Shown: positions 26,724 through 38,011, numbered from the stretch's first letter. The stretch: 64,000 nt of DNA from Labrys wisconsinensis (GCF_030814995.1 NZ_JAUSVX010000007.1:248001-312000), one strand, 5' to 3'. Notes: a model not told the origin generated them from the sequence alone. Numbers and translations are program-made.

Positions 26724-27806
26724 ATGGCCGTGATCGAGCTCAGGACCGTGCGCAAGTTCTACGGCGCGCTCGAAGTGATCAAGGGCGTCGACATCCGCGT
26801 CGAGGATGGCGAGTTCGCCGTGTTCGTCGGCCCGAGCGGCTGCGGGAAGTCGACGCTGCTGCGCATGATCGCCGGCCTGGAGAGCATCGACAGCGGCGAC
26901 TTCCTGCTCGACGGCAAGCGCATGAACGACATCGCGCCCGACAAGCGCGGCATCGCCATGGTGTTCCAGTCCTATGCGCTCTATCCGCACATGACGGTGG
27001 CGGAGAATATCGGCTTCTCGCTCGACCTGAAGAAGGTGCCGAAGCCCGAGATCCGCCGCCAGGTCGAGGCGGTCGCCGGGACGCTGCAGCTGACCGACTA
27101 TCTCGACCGCCGGCCGGCGGCGCTCTCCGGCGGCCAGCGCCAGCGCGTCGCCATCGGCCGCGCCATCATCAAGAAGCCGTCCCTGATCCTGTTCGACGAG
27201 CCGCTCTCCAATCTCGACGCGGCCCTGCGCGTGCAGATGCGGGCAGAGCTGCAGCGCCTGCACCGCGACTTCAAGGCGACGGTCGTCTACGTCACCCATG
27301 ACCAGGTCGAGGCGATGACCATGGCCGACCGCATCGTCGTGCTCAACCGCGGCACGGTCGCCCAGGAGGCGCCGCCGATCGCGCTCTACCACCAGCCGGA
27401 CAATGCCTTCGTCGCCACCTTCATCGGCTCGCCGCGCATGAACCTCATCGGCGTGACGCTGGCCCGCCCCGGCAACGGCTCGGTGCGGCTCGAGGCCGCC
27501 GGCGGCTGGGCGATCGAGCTGCCCGACCCCGGGCCGTCGCTGCCTGCAGGCCCGGCCCGGCTCGGCGTCCGGCCCGAGCACCTGAAGCTCGCCAACGGCG
27601 CCGGCCGCGATTTCGAGGCCGAGGTCGCCGTCGTCGAGCGGCTCGGCGTCGAGACCTACCTGTCGGTCGGCCCGCTCGCCGACCCGATCGTCGCCCGGGT
27701 CGAAGGCGACGTCGCCATCCGCCCGGGCGACCGCATCGGCCTGACCATCGACCGCACCGCCTGCCACCTGTTCGGCGCCGACGGCAAGGCCGTCCGCCGC
27801 GCCTGA
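26724..27806 (+). CDS. Sugar ABC transporter ATPase, UgpC/MsmK type (ThuK-like)
   Basis: A 360-residue ATPase. Walker A is GPSGCGKST, signature LSGGQRQRVAIGRA and Walker B LILFDEPLSNLD. A C-terminal TOBE/MalK-like regulatory domain begins near residue 240. It powers import through the two permeases. It is probably the fourth gene of the uptake operon, 27 bases before thuA. Confidence 0.9.
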   Translation: MAVIELRTVRKFYGALEVIKGVDIRVEDGEFAVFVGPSGCGKSTLLRMIAGLESIDSGDFLLDGKRMNDIAPDKRGIAMVFQSYALYPHMTVAENIGFSLDLKKVPKPEIRRQVEAVAGTLQLTDYLDRRPAALSGGQRQRVAIGRAIIKKPSLILFDEPLSNLDAALRVQMRAELQRLHRDFKATVVYVTHDQVEAMTMADRIVVLNRGTVAQEAPPIALYHQPDNAFVATFIGSPRMNLIGVTLARPGNGSVRLEAAGGWAIELPDPGPSLPAGPARLGVRPEHLKLANGAGRDFEAEVAVVERLGVETYLSVGPLADPIVARVEGDVAIRPGDRIGLTIDRTACHLFGADGKAVRRA

Positions 27807-27833
27807 CGATCTCGCCACGCCCTAGAGGACACC

Positions 27834-28574
27834 ATGACGATCAAGGTCACGATCTGGAACGAAGGCCGCCACGAGCAGCTGCATCCCCCGGTGCGGGCGA
27901 TCTATCCCGACCGGATCGACGGCGCGATCGCGGCGGGCATCGCGCATCCGGATTTCCTGATCCGGCGCGGCACGCTGGACGATGCCGACGAGGGGCTGCC
28001 CGTCGCCCTGCTCGAAGACACCGACGTGCTGCTCTGGTGGGGGCACATGGCGCATGACGAGGTGAGCGACGGGCTGATCGACCGGGTGCAGCAGCGCGTG
28101 CTGAAGGGCATGGGCCTGGTCGTGCTGCATTCGGGCCATCACTCCAAGCTGTTCCGCCGGCTGATGGGCACCAATGCCAACCTCTCATGGCGCGAGCTGC
28201 CGGAGGGCGACCTCGAGCGGGTCTGGGTGGTCAACCCTTCGCACCCGATCGCCGAGGGCCTGCCGCCCTTCTTCGAGATCGAGGCGTCGGAGATGTATGG
28301 CGAGCCCTTCGACATCCCCCAGCCGGACGAATTGCTGTTCATGTCCTGGTATTCCGGCGGCGAGGTCTTCCGCAGCGGCTGCACCTTCCAGCGCGGCCGC
28401 GGCCGGATCTTCTATTTCAGCCCCGGCCACGAGACTTTCCCGATCTACCACAACCCGCTCGTCCACCGCGTCATCGCCAACGGCATCCGCTGGGCGGAGC
28501 AGGCGCATCGCGACGGCCGCATCCTCGCCAACTGGCACCGGGCCGAGCCGATCCACGCGAGGCCGGTGGGCTAG
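27834..28574 (+). CDS. ThuA-like trehalose-utilisation family protein
   Basis: A 246-residue ThuA-domain protein (glutamine-amidotransferase-like fold). Typical parts are the start ITIWNEGRHE-like strand, LLWWGHMAHDEV, GLVVLHSGHHSKLFRRLMG, SEMYGEPF and FYFSPGHETFP, whose His and Glu residues line the presumed active site. In Sinorhizobium, ThuA acts with the dehydrogenase ThuB in conversion of trehalose and related disaccharides. Here it closes the uptake operon, while the ThuB-like gene lies in the divergent unit. The assignment to the family is firm, the substrate is not. Confidence 0.85.
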   Translation: MTIKVTIWNEGRHEQLHPPVRAIYPDRIDGAIAAGIAHPDFLIRRGTLDDADEGLPVALLEDTDVLLWWGHMAHDEVSDGLIDRVQQRVLKGMGLVVLHSGHHSKLFRRLMGTNANLSWRELPEGDLERVWVVNPSHPIAEGLPPFFEIEASEMYGEPFDIPQPDELLFMSWYSGGEVFRSGCTFQRGRGRIFYFSPGHETFPIYHNPLVHRVIANGIRWAEQAHRDGRILANWHRAEPIHARPVG

Positions 28575-28676
28575 AGCGTTTTCCAGCGAACCGGCCCTCG
28601 GTTCGCGCCAAGACAATGCGTCAAAACAAAGAGATAGCGAGCGTGATCGATTCAACTCGAAGCGATTGCGCCCTAG
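28571..28676. repeat. Intergenic palindromic repeat of a type common in Rhizobiales
   Basis: The stretch begins CTAGAGCG and ends CGCCCTAG, nearly inverted copies. Inside are a perfect 8-base hairpin, GCGAACCG (28586-28593) with CGGTTCGC (28599-28606), and GCGTCAAAACAAAGAGATAG. From memory, this AGAGCGTTTTCCAGCGAA...GCGTCAAAACAAAGAGATAG arrangement recurs between genes of many Rhizobiales genomes. Its first bases include the thuA stop codon. Confidence 0.65.
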
Positions 28677-28693
28677 CGGCGAGCGTTCCGCTC

Positions 28694-30637
28694 TTACGAC
28701 TGGCCCACAGGTTCGAAGACCACGTCGACGCTTCCTCCCGATCCGTCCAGGCCGAGGCGGTCAAGCGGCAGAAGCGTGGCATCCGGCCTGAGCCTATAGG
28801 TTCTATAGCCCATGCTTTCGATTGTATTTATGTAATCTTCCCACTCCGACTTGGAGGCTTCCCAGAGTTTTCTCGTGTTCACTTCGGATACGATCGTCGG
28901 CTTATGCCGTCGAATGAAATTCTGCGCTCCGGCAACGAACAAAGGTCCGGTGCCTTCGACGTTCAGCTTCATGCAGTCGACGTGGCTTTTGACCGATACC
29001 GTCAGATCGTCCAGGCGGCGCATGGGCACGGCATTGTCCGCGCCCGTCGGCTCGGACGAAATGGAGCGTCGCGCGCCTCCATCGGGCACCGGCACCGAGC
29101 CGTCTTCGTCGCCGAGGGCGATCCGATGAGCTTCAACGAAAGCGCCGAAACCGTTCGCCTCTATCGATTTCAAGAGGTAGCCGTGGAGCAGCGTCTGGGG
29201 CTCGAACGCGATGACGCCCCCGTCGCCGAGCCCCTTATACACCTGGGCTGCCCTGAGAACGAACCATCCGGCATTCGCGCCGGCGTCGAGGAACGTTCCG
29301 CCCGGCGTCAACTTGGAGAGGATGAACTTGGTCATGCCGTCATCTCTCTCCCATCGAATGATTCCGTGTGATGCGGAATCTCCGAGTCGCAACCAGAGCA
29401 TGGGCCCGGACGGGTGCGGGAACAGCACCCATTTGTCATGAAGGCCCTCCCAATTCGGGCCTCTGTCGCTCATGACCGCATGACGATGCGCGACCGGCAG
29501 CACCTTGGCCACGCCTTCGGCGCCACGATGCGATCTTGCAAGTTGATCGATCGAAAGGGAGGCCCGATTCAACCCTCCGATCGAGCCAGACTCGGATATA
29601 GCCTCGATCGAATCGTCAGTCTTACTTGATGTCAGATAAGGCATCAGTGCGTTTTTTTGCTTATTTCTCTTGATTATATCTTGCAATCTGAAGTAAGCGA
29701 GCCTGCTGCGATTGTGAGTATCGGACCCTGTGGTCGAAGCCAGAAATCTCTTGATATCTTCCAGGAACTTGCGATCCGAAAACTTCGAGAAGATCTTGAG
29801 CAAGCCATCAACGGTGAGGTCGTCCGCGACAATGCCGGCCTTGGTGTAAGCCTCTCCGAATTGGAACGGAAGCACGACGACAGGTTTCGCAGCAGCCAAG
29901 GCCTCGAGCGCGATCGTGCTTCCAGTGGTGATCACGCCGTCAATTCGCGCGAAGACCTCGTTGAGATCGCTTCGCCTGTCAAAATCAACAAAGTCATGAC
30001 GTGAAAGGTCATCGTAGAGATACGGTGCGGCAGGATGTGGACGAATGATGGTATCTAAGCCACATTGTTGCTTCAGCTGCAGGACGATCTCGGAGATCTC
30101 GGGGTGAAAATGCGTCTGAGGCGCCAAGAGCACGCGCCGATGCTTCCGTGTCACCGGCCTGTATCGGATACGGTCGATTTTCGGCAGCGAGGCAGCAACA
30201 AAGCGTGGGTCGTCCTCGACGGCGGCCTGGAAGAACGGCCCATATGTCAGGAACGCGTCGAAGCTCGACAACTCTTTGTACCGGCTCCAGTATTGGAAAA
30301 ATCCGTGCTGTGCGCCAACGATGGCCGGTCGTTCCGGGATACGCTGCATCGCCGCATGAAGATTCACCTCCAGGTCCGACAACACGGTCGCGAGCAGAAC
30401 GACTTCGGGCTTCTCCGCGGTGACTGCGTCGACCAATCCCTTCATTGCATCTTCACGCCCGGGATCAACGATATGTTTCCAGCGCGCGCGTGACGGGGCA
30501 GGCCACTCGACATCGTCAGCGGCGCTCGGATCCATCAGAATGGTACCGGCCGCGCCACCCTTCGCCTCGACGAAATCGAGCAACGGATCCCAGTTCAATA
30601 TTGCACGGCCCGTCGATCCAGCCACAACAAGACGCAT
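28694..30637 (-). CDS. Two-domain protein: GT-B/glycerophosphotransferase-like domain fused to FkbM methyltransferase
   Basis: A ~647-residue fusion. Residues ~1-330 look like a capsule-type GT-B transferase of the CDP-glycerol glycerophosphotransferase kind: IIRPHPAAPYLYDD with RPHP at 199-202 and ITTGSTIALEALAAAKPVVV at ~236-255. A ~70-residue linker with Ser/Asp follows. Residues ~400-647 are an FkbM methyltransferase, with SAM motif TFLDAGANAGWF (448-459) and GVIAFEPQ. The usual role would be polysaccharide or lipid-linked glycan modification. GC is visibly lower than the neighbours (an AT-rich patch lies near 29640-29700), suggesting transfer. The start is uncertain: ATG at 30637 has a weak site; 30676 is possible. 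Confidence 0.72.
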   Translation of the reverse strand: MRLVVAGSTGRAILNWDPLLDFVEAKGGAAGTILMDPSAADDVEWPAPSRARWKHIVDPGREDAMKGLVDAVTAEKPEVVLLATVLSDLEVNLHAAMQRIPERPAIVGAQHGFFQYWSRYKELSSFDAFLTYGPFFQAAVEDDPRFVAASLPKIDRIRYRPVTRKHRRVLLAPQTHFHPEISEIVLQLKQQCGLDTIIRPHPAAPYLYDDLSRHDFVDFDRRSDLNEVFARIDGVITTGSTIALEALAAAKPVVVLPFQFGEAYTKAGIVADDLTVDGLLKIFSKFSDRKFLEDIKRFLASTTGSDTHNRSRLAYFRLQDIIKRNKQKNALMPYLTSSKTDDSIEAISESGSIGGLNRASLSIDQLARSHRGAEGVAKVLPVAHRHAVMSDRGPNWEGLHDKWVLFPHPSGPMLWLRLGDSASHGIIRWERDDGMTKFILSKLTPGGTFLDAGANAGWFVLRAAQVYKGLGDGGVIAFEPQTLLHGYLLKSIEANGFGAFVEAHRIALGDEDGSVPVPDGGARRSISSEPTGADNAVPMRRLDDLTVSVKSHVDCMKLNVEGTGPLFVAGAQNFIRRHKPTIVSEVNTRKLWEASKSEWEDYINTIESMGYRTYRLRPDATLLPLDRLGLDGSGGSVDVVFEPVGQS

Positions 30638-30880
30638 GTTCGAGCCATGATCCTCTGTCGAGCAAGATGTGCTCATCGGGCGAGAACCGCCCACGCCCCC
30701 TCCGCCGCAGCGCATCACCTGGGTCAGCCCCCTGATCAGAGGCGCGCGGGAACTCACTCTTTTTTGACCTAACCATAGGGCAAGTCAATCCGGCAACTCC
30801 TGCCGCCGCGGGGGCCTATGCCGATCGAAGGGCCGAAGGTAAGGTCCCCTGCACCCGTTGCCGGCGCAGGGGAGGCTTCC

Positions 30881-31990
30881 ATGAGAATTCCGGTCGAGGA
30901 GGCATTGCTCTATGCAAGCCTCGCGCTGATCGCCGAGGACATGTATCGCGGCGGAGCCACGACGCTCACCCCGGCCGCAGATCCGCGCCTGGCGAGCCTG
31001 GGCTGGTCGATCGCCAGCTATCTCGTGGTCAACGAGCCGGTCCTGAACAGCGACGGCGGCAACCACACCCTTCTCAATGTCGATCCGAGCTCGAGCGTCT
31101 TCTTCGGCTTCGTGGCCCGAAGCCAGGCGAGCCCCGGGCGCTATGTCGTTGCCGTCCGCGGAACCGCCAATGCGGTCGAATGGGTCGACGACGCGGTGTT
31201 CATTCCGCGCAAGCACGATTTCTACAGCGACTGCCAGGTCGAGACGGGATTCTGGCTGCTCTACAGCACGCTGCGGGCCATCGGCCTCCCGCCGGTCGCC
31301 ACCGCTGGCGTTCGTGCCGCCGATGCGATCGTGGCGCTCGACCAGGCGGACTCGATCACGGTGGTGGGCCATAGCCTGGGCAGCGCGATCGGCACCTACC
31401 TGGTGGAGGAGCTCTGCCGGAAGGGGGCTCCCGCCTCGGCCTGCCTGTTCGCGTCGCCGAGAACGGGCGACCAGGCCTGGATCGACCGGTTCCAGACGTC
31501 GGTCCCCGCCTACGAGGTCCTCAACTATTTTCTCGACGTGGTCACGCACGTCCCGACACGACCGTTCTACCAGACATTGCAGAACGCCACGGTCCTGCTG
31601 CCGCTCGCGCAGGCGGCGGATCCCTACGTGTCGACGCAGGCCAACATCCGTTTCGACGCCGGCTGCGATCACCATCTGGTCTGCTATCTGCAGATGCTGG
31701 CCGGCGCCGCCGGTGCCGCGCCCCTCGATCCCACCCAGGATGCGCCGCTGGTCACCTCCTGCCTCGCCGGCGCCGCGCCGCCCTATGACCAGACGATCGA
31801 GGTGATCGCGAACGCGGCCCTGGCCGCCGACAAGATCGGCTCGTCGATCTTCGCCGTGCTCCAGGGCTTCCTGACGGCGCGCCCGCCGCTCCTCGAGGCC
31901 GCGGCCAGGCTGGGGACCGAGCGCTTCACCTTGGCCTCCGGCAAGCCGTTGCCGGCAACCTGGCCCGTCCGCTTCGACCGCCCGACATGA
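30881..31990 (+). CDS. Class 3 lipase-family serine hydrolase
   Basis: A 369-residue alpha/beta hydrolase. The nucleophile elbow is VGHSLGSAIG with Ser165. Asp219 (FLDVVTHVP) and His264 or 265 (GCDHHLVCY) are likely triad partners, in the order of PF01764 lipases. The conserved FFGFVAR...YVVAVRGT strand that carries the oxyanion region precedes it. No signal peptide is seen, so it is probably intracellular, or leaves by an unrecognised route. GGGGAGG precedes the ATG at 30881. It lies divergent from the fusion gene; substrate unknown. Confidence 0.75.
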   Translation: MRIPVEEALLYASLALIAEDMYRGGATTLTPAADPRLASLGWSIASYLVVNEPVLNSDGGNHTLLNVDPSSSVFFGFVARSQASPGRYVVAVRGTANAVEWVDDAVFIPRKHDFYSDCQVETGFWLLYSTLRAIGLPPVATAGVRAADAIVALDQADSITVVGHSLGSAIGTYLVEELCRKGAPASACLFASPRTGDQAWIDRFQTSVPAYEVLNYFLDVVTHVPTRPFYQTLQNATVLLPLAQAADPYVSTQANIRFDAGCDHHLVCYLQMLAGAAGAAPLDPTQDAPLVTSCLAGAAPPYDQTIEVIANAALAADKIGSSIFAVLQGFLTARPPLLEAAARLGTERFTLASGKPLPATWPVRFDRPT

Positions 31991-32164
31991 GGGATGCGCA
32001 GGGACGAGGCGCGGGGGGACAAGCGCTCCGATCTGCGCCGTGAGGGGTGCCGCTCCCGGCGCCCACGCAACTTGTCGGGGGCTTCCCCTGCTGACAACAC
32101 GCTGGCAGCAGCGCCCTCCCCGTCGCATCTTTTCCCGGCGGCGGACTCGCGCCATATTCGGCGC

Positions 32165-34786
<2,622 letters not shown>

Positions 34787-34975
34787 GGCTTCATCGAGTT
34801 CGATTTCGGGACCTCGGTCTGAGATGACGTAAGTGCCCGGACAAGCCCATCCATGACAAGCCGCGCGCCTGTCTCCAGACGACGCCCCAGCGCCAGAGCT
34901 CGCATGACATTGCAAAGGAACCAGGCGCGGACCTGTTCCTGAACGACCGATCTACGGCACGGAGACCGACAGGAC

Positions 34976-36027
34976 ATGGCCAAGACGAAGAAGAAAGCTC
35001 TCCCGAAGACTTCGAGGACCTGTCGAGGAAGAGGGATCTGGGTGCGCTGAAAGCCGTTTTCGACACGTGTGCGCTGGACGCGCGGGGCGGGGTCTTCAAG
35101 CAGACCGCACTGGCGTTCAACGACTTGCCTGACGAGCTGGCTCGATGGCTTGTCGATCAGGGAGCCGACCTGTCGGCAGCGGACGAGAACGGCAATACGC
35201 CGTTGCACTCCCGCGCTGGACATTGGCAAGGGCGGATCGGAATTCTGCTGGAGCTTGGCGCAGACGTAAACCATGGCGACGGATCCGTCGGCACTCCGCT
35301 GCATAAAGCCGCCGCTGTGGGCAACGCCGATAACGTCCGGCTGCTGCTGAAGCATGGGGCTCAGGTCGACATGCTCAATCGCTATGGTCTGACGCCGCTG
35401 GAATATGCGCTGCAGCGCTGCGACAACCCTAAAATTAGAAACGTGGCTGCTGCTGCTGAACTGTTACTTGGGGCTGGTGCGAAAAAAACGTCGAAGACAA
35501 AGGAATACATAACCCGGATCGGGACTGATTTCGAGTTTCATCGTAAGAGCTACAACCCAGAATCTGTGGATGCGACCAGCGACGCGCTCGGCACGCTGTA
35601 CACCTTGTTGGACGTGCCGCCTGTCCCGCGTCGCGTTATGCATGACGGCAGGTCGCCTATCGTCGCTACAATGGCTCGCTGGGAGGATCAGCATCAGGAA
35701 TTGTGGGAGTTGCTTGTGCCTTCCAGGGGCGCAGCGGCGACGGTCCAGGGCGAAGTCATCCGGATTTCGGCACGTATCCATATCGAACTTAAAGAAAACG
35801 GTGGCGTCAACTGGGACGCAGACTTCAAGAAGATGGCCGACGCATTTCTGACGCATGTCGGAACCGGCAAGGCATTGGGTCCGTCTGATCTCGACGAGAC
35901 CAGCAGAATCGTTGCCGAGGTGAAACGAAAGCGGGGCGACACGGAACGTCTTTGCGAGTTGGCGGTGGCCTGGGTCGCCTTGAACCCTAAACCGGTGAAT
36001 CTACCCAAGCCGTCCTACGATCGTTGA
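34976..36027 (+). pseudogene. Ankyrin-repeat protein gene with a single-base frameshift near its start
   Basis: An ATG at 34976 gives MAKTKKKALPK, then the frame is lost at about 35009 and stops 15 codons later. The other frame continues without interruption as DFEDLSRKRDLGALKAVFDT and on to 36027 (~300 residues more). Restoring one G (AAG GAC instead of AAGAC) joins them, so one base seems to be missing. The body holds at least three ankyrin repeats (GNTPLH, VGTPLHKAAAVGNADNV, YGLTPLEYA), followed by a ~200-residue C-terminal domain of unknown role. A TTG at 35125 could start a shortened protein. GC is lower than average. Either a real mutation or a sequencing error. Confidence 0.75.
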
Positions 36028-36077
36028 ACCTCGTCTGCGGGGAACTTTCGCTTGCGTTTGCGACATCCACGCCTGCC

Positions 36078-36390
36078 TCAACTCGCCGCCAGGGCACGCT
36101 CCACGGCCTCGGGATTCTTCTCGATGACCCGGAGCAGGATGCAGGCCGTCGGATCCGGCTTGCGGCGTCCCTGCTCCCCCTTCAAGCGTGCGGTCGGGAA
36201 TGCCGAAGCGGGCAGCGAAATCGGGCGGACTCCTGGCGACGGACTTGCGGATCGCCTTGACCTGATCCGCCGCCAAATTCGGGACGATGCGCACAGGCAA
36301 TGCGATCTCACCGCGCTTCCAGGCGGCAATTTCCTCCACCCCCTCGAGAAGAGAGGCGCCAGAGTCACGAGATTGCCTAGTCTTCGCCAT
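36078..36390 (-). pseudogene. HigA/NadS-like antitoxin gene with frameshift
   Basis: The frame starts at 36390 (MAKTRQSRDSG) and reads well through an XRE-like region to ARFGIPDRTLEG. It then goes out of frame, running to 36001 as nonsense. The expected continuation, EQGRRKPDPTACILLRVIEK to the stop at 36078, is in another frame. The break is at the run of five C at 36176-36180, where a Trp codon seems to have lost two bases (or one was gained). The product would lack the end of its DNA-binding domain. The start overlaps the end of the toxin fragment at 36377-36622, as in higBA order. Confidence 0.75.
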
Positions 36391-36622
36391 CGATGATCTC
36401 CCTGATCAGGGCAAGGGCAGCCTTGCGTTGCTCGGCCGTCAGGTCTTCTTGATCGGACTTGCCATATGCGAACACCATGAAAGCCACGTCATCGGAAACC
36501 GTGAGAAAATAGATCGCCTGTCCACCGCCACGCTTCCCCTTGCCGCCCATGACGAAGCGGATCTTGCGCAGGCCTCCCAATCCGGGAATCACGTCACCGG
36601 CCGTCGGGTTCTGCGCGATCAT
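36377..36622 (-). pseudogene. HigB/RelE-type toxin, N-terminally truncated
   Basis: An 81-residue frame holding the C-terminal two-thirds of a RelE/HigB-like mRNA interferase: NPTAGDVIPGLGGLRKIRF, the basic GKGKRGGGQAIYF strand and MVFAYGKSDQEDLT with the terminal helix. Family members have about 25-30 further N-terminal residues (first strand and helices). Upstream, the frame is open only to a TGA ~22 codons away and shows no ribosome site or matching sequence. With the frameshifted antitoxin this is a decaying module, probably inactive. Confidence 0.65.
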
Positions 36623-36692
36623 GGTCTCCAGGGCGGGGGTGGAAGCGGTAAGCGAGACCTGCCCCGCCAGCCGTGACTTTCAGCGCTCGGCG

Positions 36693-36983
36693 TCAAGCTG
36701 CCGGCGACACGGTCAGCTTGACGCCGAGCGCTTTCAGGACGCCGAGCAATGTCGACAGTCGCGGGTCGCCATCGGGCCCGAGGGATTTGTAGAGCGCTTC
36801 GCGCGTAACGCCAGCTTCCTTGGCAACCTGCGTCATGCCGCGAGCGCGAGCAACCGTGCCGAGCGCGACGGCGATATAGTTGGCATCGCCGCTCTCGATC
36901 GCGTCGGTCAGGAGCTCGGCCTGCGCCTCGGGGTCGGTGAGATAGTGTGCGGCATCGAAGGGAAAGGTTTCGAGGGGCATCAT
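36693..36983 (-). CDS. Addiction-module antitoxin (HigA-type, TIGR02684-like)
   Basis: A 96-residue antitoxin beginning MMPLETFPFDAAHYLTD. A helix-turn-helix lies in RARGMTQVAKEAGVTREALY, and the end (DPRLSTLLGVLKALGVKLTV) is the hallmark of this family. It would neutralise the co-encoded toxin and repress the operon. The ATG at 36983 overlaps the toxin TGA by one base (TGATG) and follows GGAG. Intact, in contrast to the pair next door. Confidence 0.88.
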   Translation of the reverse strand: MMPLETFPFDAAHYLTDPEAQAELLTDAIESGDANYIAVALGTVARARGMTQVAKEAGVTREALYKSLGPDGDPRLSTLLGVLKALGVKLTVSPAA

Positions 36984-37273
36984 CAGATCTCCTTCGCCAT
37001 CCTCTGGGCCTTGGCGATATCGGCATCCTGGCTCCGCTTGTCGCCGCCGCAGAGCAAGAGGACGATCGCCTTTCCACTGCGGACGAAATAAAGGCGATAG
37101 CCGGGCCCGTAGTCGATCCGAAGCTCGCTCACGCCGCCGCCGACAGATTTGGCGTCGCCGAAGAGACCAGCTTCCAGGCGCGTGATGCGCTGGGCGACTC
37201 GCGTCATGGCACGGTGGTCTTGGAGGCCGTCGAGCCAAGCTCTGAAGACGGCGGTTTGCCGGACTTCGATCAT
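36983..37273 (-). CDS. RelE/HigB-type toxin (TIGR02683-like)
   Basis: A 96-residue basic toxin. Conserved parts are VFRAWLDGLQDHRAMTRVAQ, GDAKSVGGGVSELRIDYGPG and YRLYFVR, followed by LLLCGGDKRSQDADI, which carries the usual Lys/Arg near the end. Relatives are ribosome-associated mRNA endonucleases. It is transcribed first, directly before its antitoxin. The AT-rich inverted repeat just upstream is the likely autoregulatory site. Confidence 0.88.
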   Translation of the reverse strand: MIEVRQTAVFRAWLDGLQDHRAMTRVAQRITRLEAGLFGDAKSVGGGVSELRIDYGPGYRLYFVRSGKAIVLLLCGGDKRSQDADIAKAQRMAKEI

Positions 37274-37274
37274 G

Positions 37275-37320
37275 TGTGAATTATAGTTCTCGCCGACGGA
37301 AGCGTAAATTATTTTTCACA
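37275..37320. promoter_or_regulatory. AT-rich inverted repeat at toxin-antitoxin promoter
   Basis: TGTGAA (37275-37280) and TTCACA (37315-37320) flank AT-rich half-sites AATTATAG and TAAATTAT. It starts two bases upstream of the toxin start codon, a plausible antitoxin operator. Confidence 0.45.
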
Positions 37321-37347
37321 GGGGCGATCTGCTGGCCAAGGGACTGA

Positions 37348-37770
37348 TCACGCCGGCTGACGCTCGCGCACCGCCAGCACGGTGAAGCGCCGTGTCTCGC
37401 CGCTCGGCACCGTCCAGGCGATGGTGTCGCCGACGCGCACGCCGACCAGGGCGGTGCCGACCGGCGTCAGGATCGAAATGCGACCCTGCGCGATATCGGC
37501 CTCTCCGGGATAGACCAGGGTCACGGTACGGCTGCGGCTCGCGGCCTCGTCGCGGAAGGTGACCTCGCTGTCCATGCGCACGGCGTGCTCCGGCACGCGG
37601 CCGCGCGCCAGCACATGCGCCCTCTCCAGCTCCGCGGCGAGATCCGCCGCCAGCGCGGACGCTTTGTGGCCGGCAGCCTGGGCGAGCGCCGACAGGCGCT
37701 CGTGGTCCTCGGCCGAAAGCGTGATGCGCGGCCTGGTCTCGGCCGCCGCGACGGCTGGTTTCGTCGGCAT
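37348..37770 (-). CDS. rnk: Rnk-like nucleoside diphosphate kinase regulator (GreA/GreB C-terminal domain)
   Basis: A 140-residue protein. Residues ~20-65 form an antiparallel helical segment (ITLSAEDHERLSALAQAAG). Residues ~70-140 form the FKBP-like GreA/GreB C-terminal domain (VTLVYPGEADIAQGRISILT, TPVGTALVGVRVGDTIAWTV). Rnk-type proteins bind RNA polymerase near the secondary channel but lack the long coiled coil needed for transcript cleavage. The ATG at 37770 follows CAGGAG. It may share a transcript with the small Pro-rich frame upstream. Confidence 0.82.
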   Translation of the reverse strand: MPTKPAVAAAETRPRITLSAEDHERLSALAQAAGHKASALAADLAAELERAHVLARGRVPEHAVRMDSEVTFRDEAASRSRTVTLVYPGEADIAQGRISILTPVGTALVGVRVGDTIAWTVPSGETRRFTVLAVRERQPA

Positions 37771-37807
37771 GATCGTCTCCTGAAGGTCGTGATGTGGGAC
37801 GGCGGCG

Positions 37808-38011
37808 TCACGCGGCGGACGGCCCGGGACCGTCGTCCTCCGGCTTCGTTCCGGCATCGTGCGCGGGATGAGGCCGCCGGGGTGCGGACTGGTCCGGCCG
37901 AGGTTGCGGATCGGGCCTGCGGCGCGGCGCGAAGACATGAATCGTCGCGCTCCGTTCCTCGCGCCCGTCGGCGCCCGGCCCGCCCGCGCCCGGGGACTCG
38001 TCTCTGCTCAT
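37808..38011 (-). CDS. Possible small proline-rich disordered protein
   Basis: A 67-residue frame starting MSRDESPGAGGPG and continuing with a Pro/Arg/Asp-rich tail (FAPRRRPDPQPRPDQSAP). It ends 37 bases before the rnk-like start on the same strand. Its composition is unlike the neighbours and no family is recognised. The ribosome site (AGGGG, 10 bases before the ATG) is only fair. It may be a chance frame in GC-rich DNA. Confidence 0.3.
   Translation of the reverse strand: MSRDESPGAGGPGADGREERSATIHVFAPRRRPDPQPRPDQSAPRRPHPAHDAGTKPEDDGPGPSAA

Noticed and set aside
31991-32164. SOS box upstream of uvrB
   Set aside because: No GTTC-N7-GTTC or GAAC-N7-GTTC arrangement was found.
36001-36077. 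Extension of the HigA-like frame to 36001
   Set aside because: After the frameshift the reading is unlike the family (GTPQAGSDGLHPAP), while the true continuation lies in the other frame and stops at 36078.
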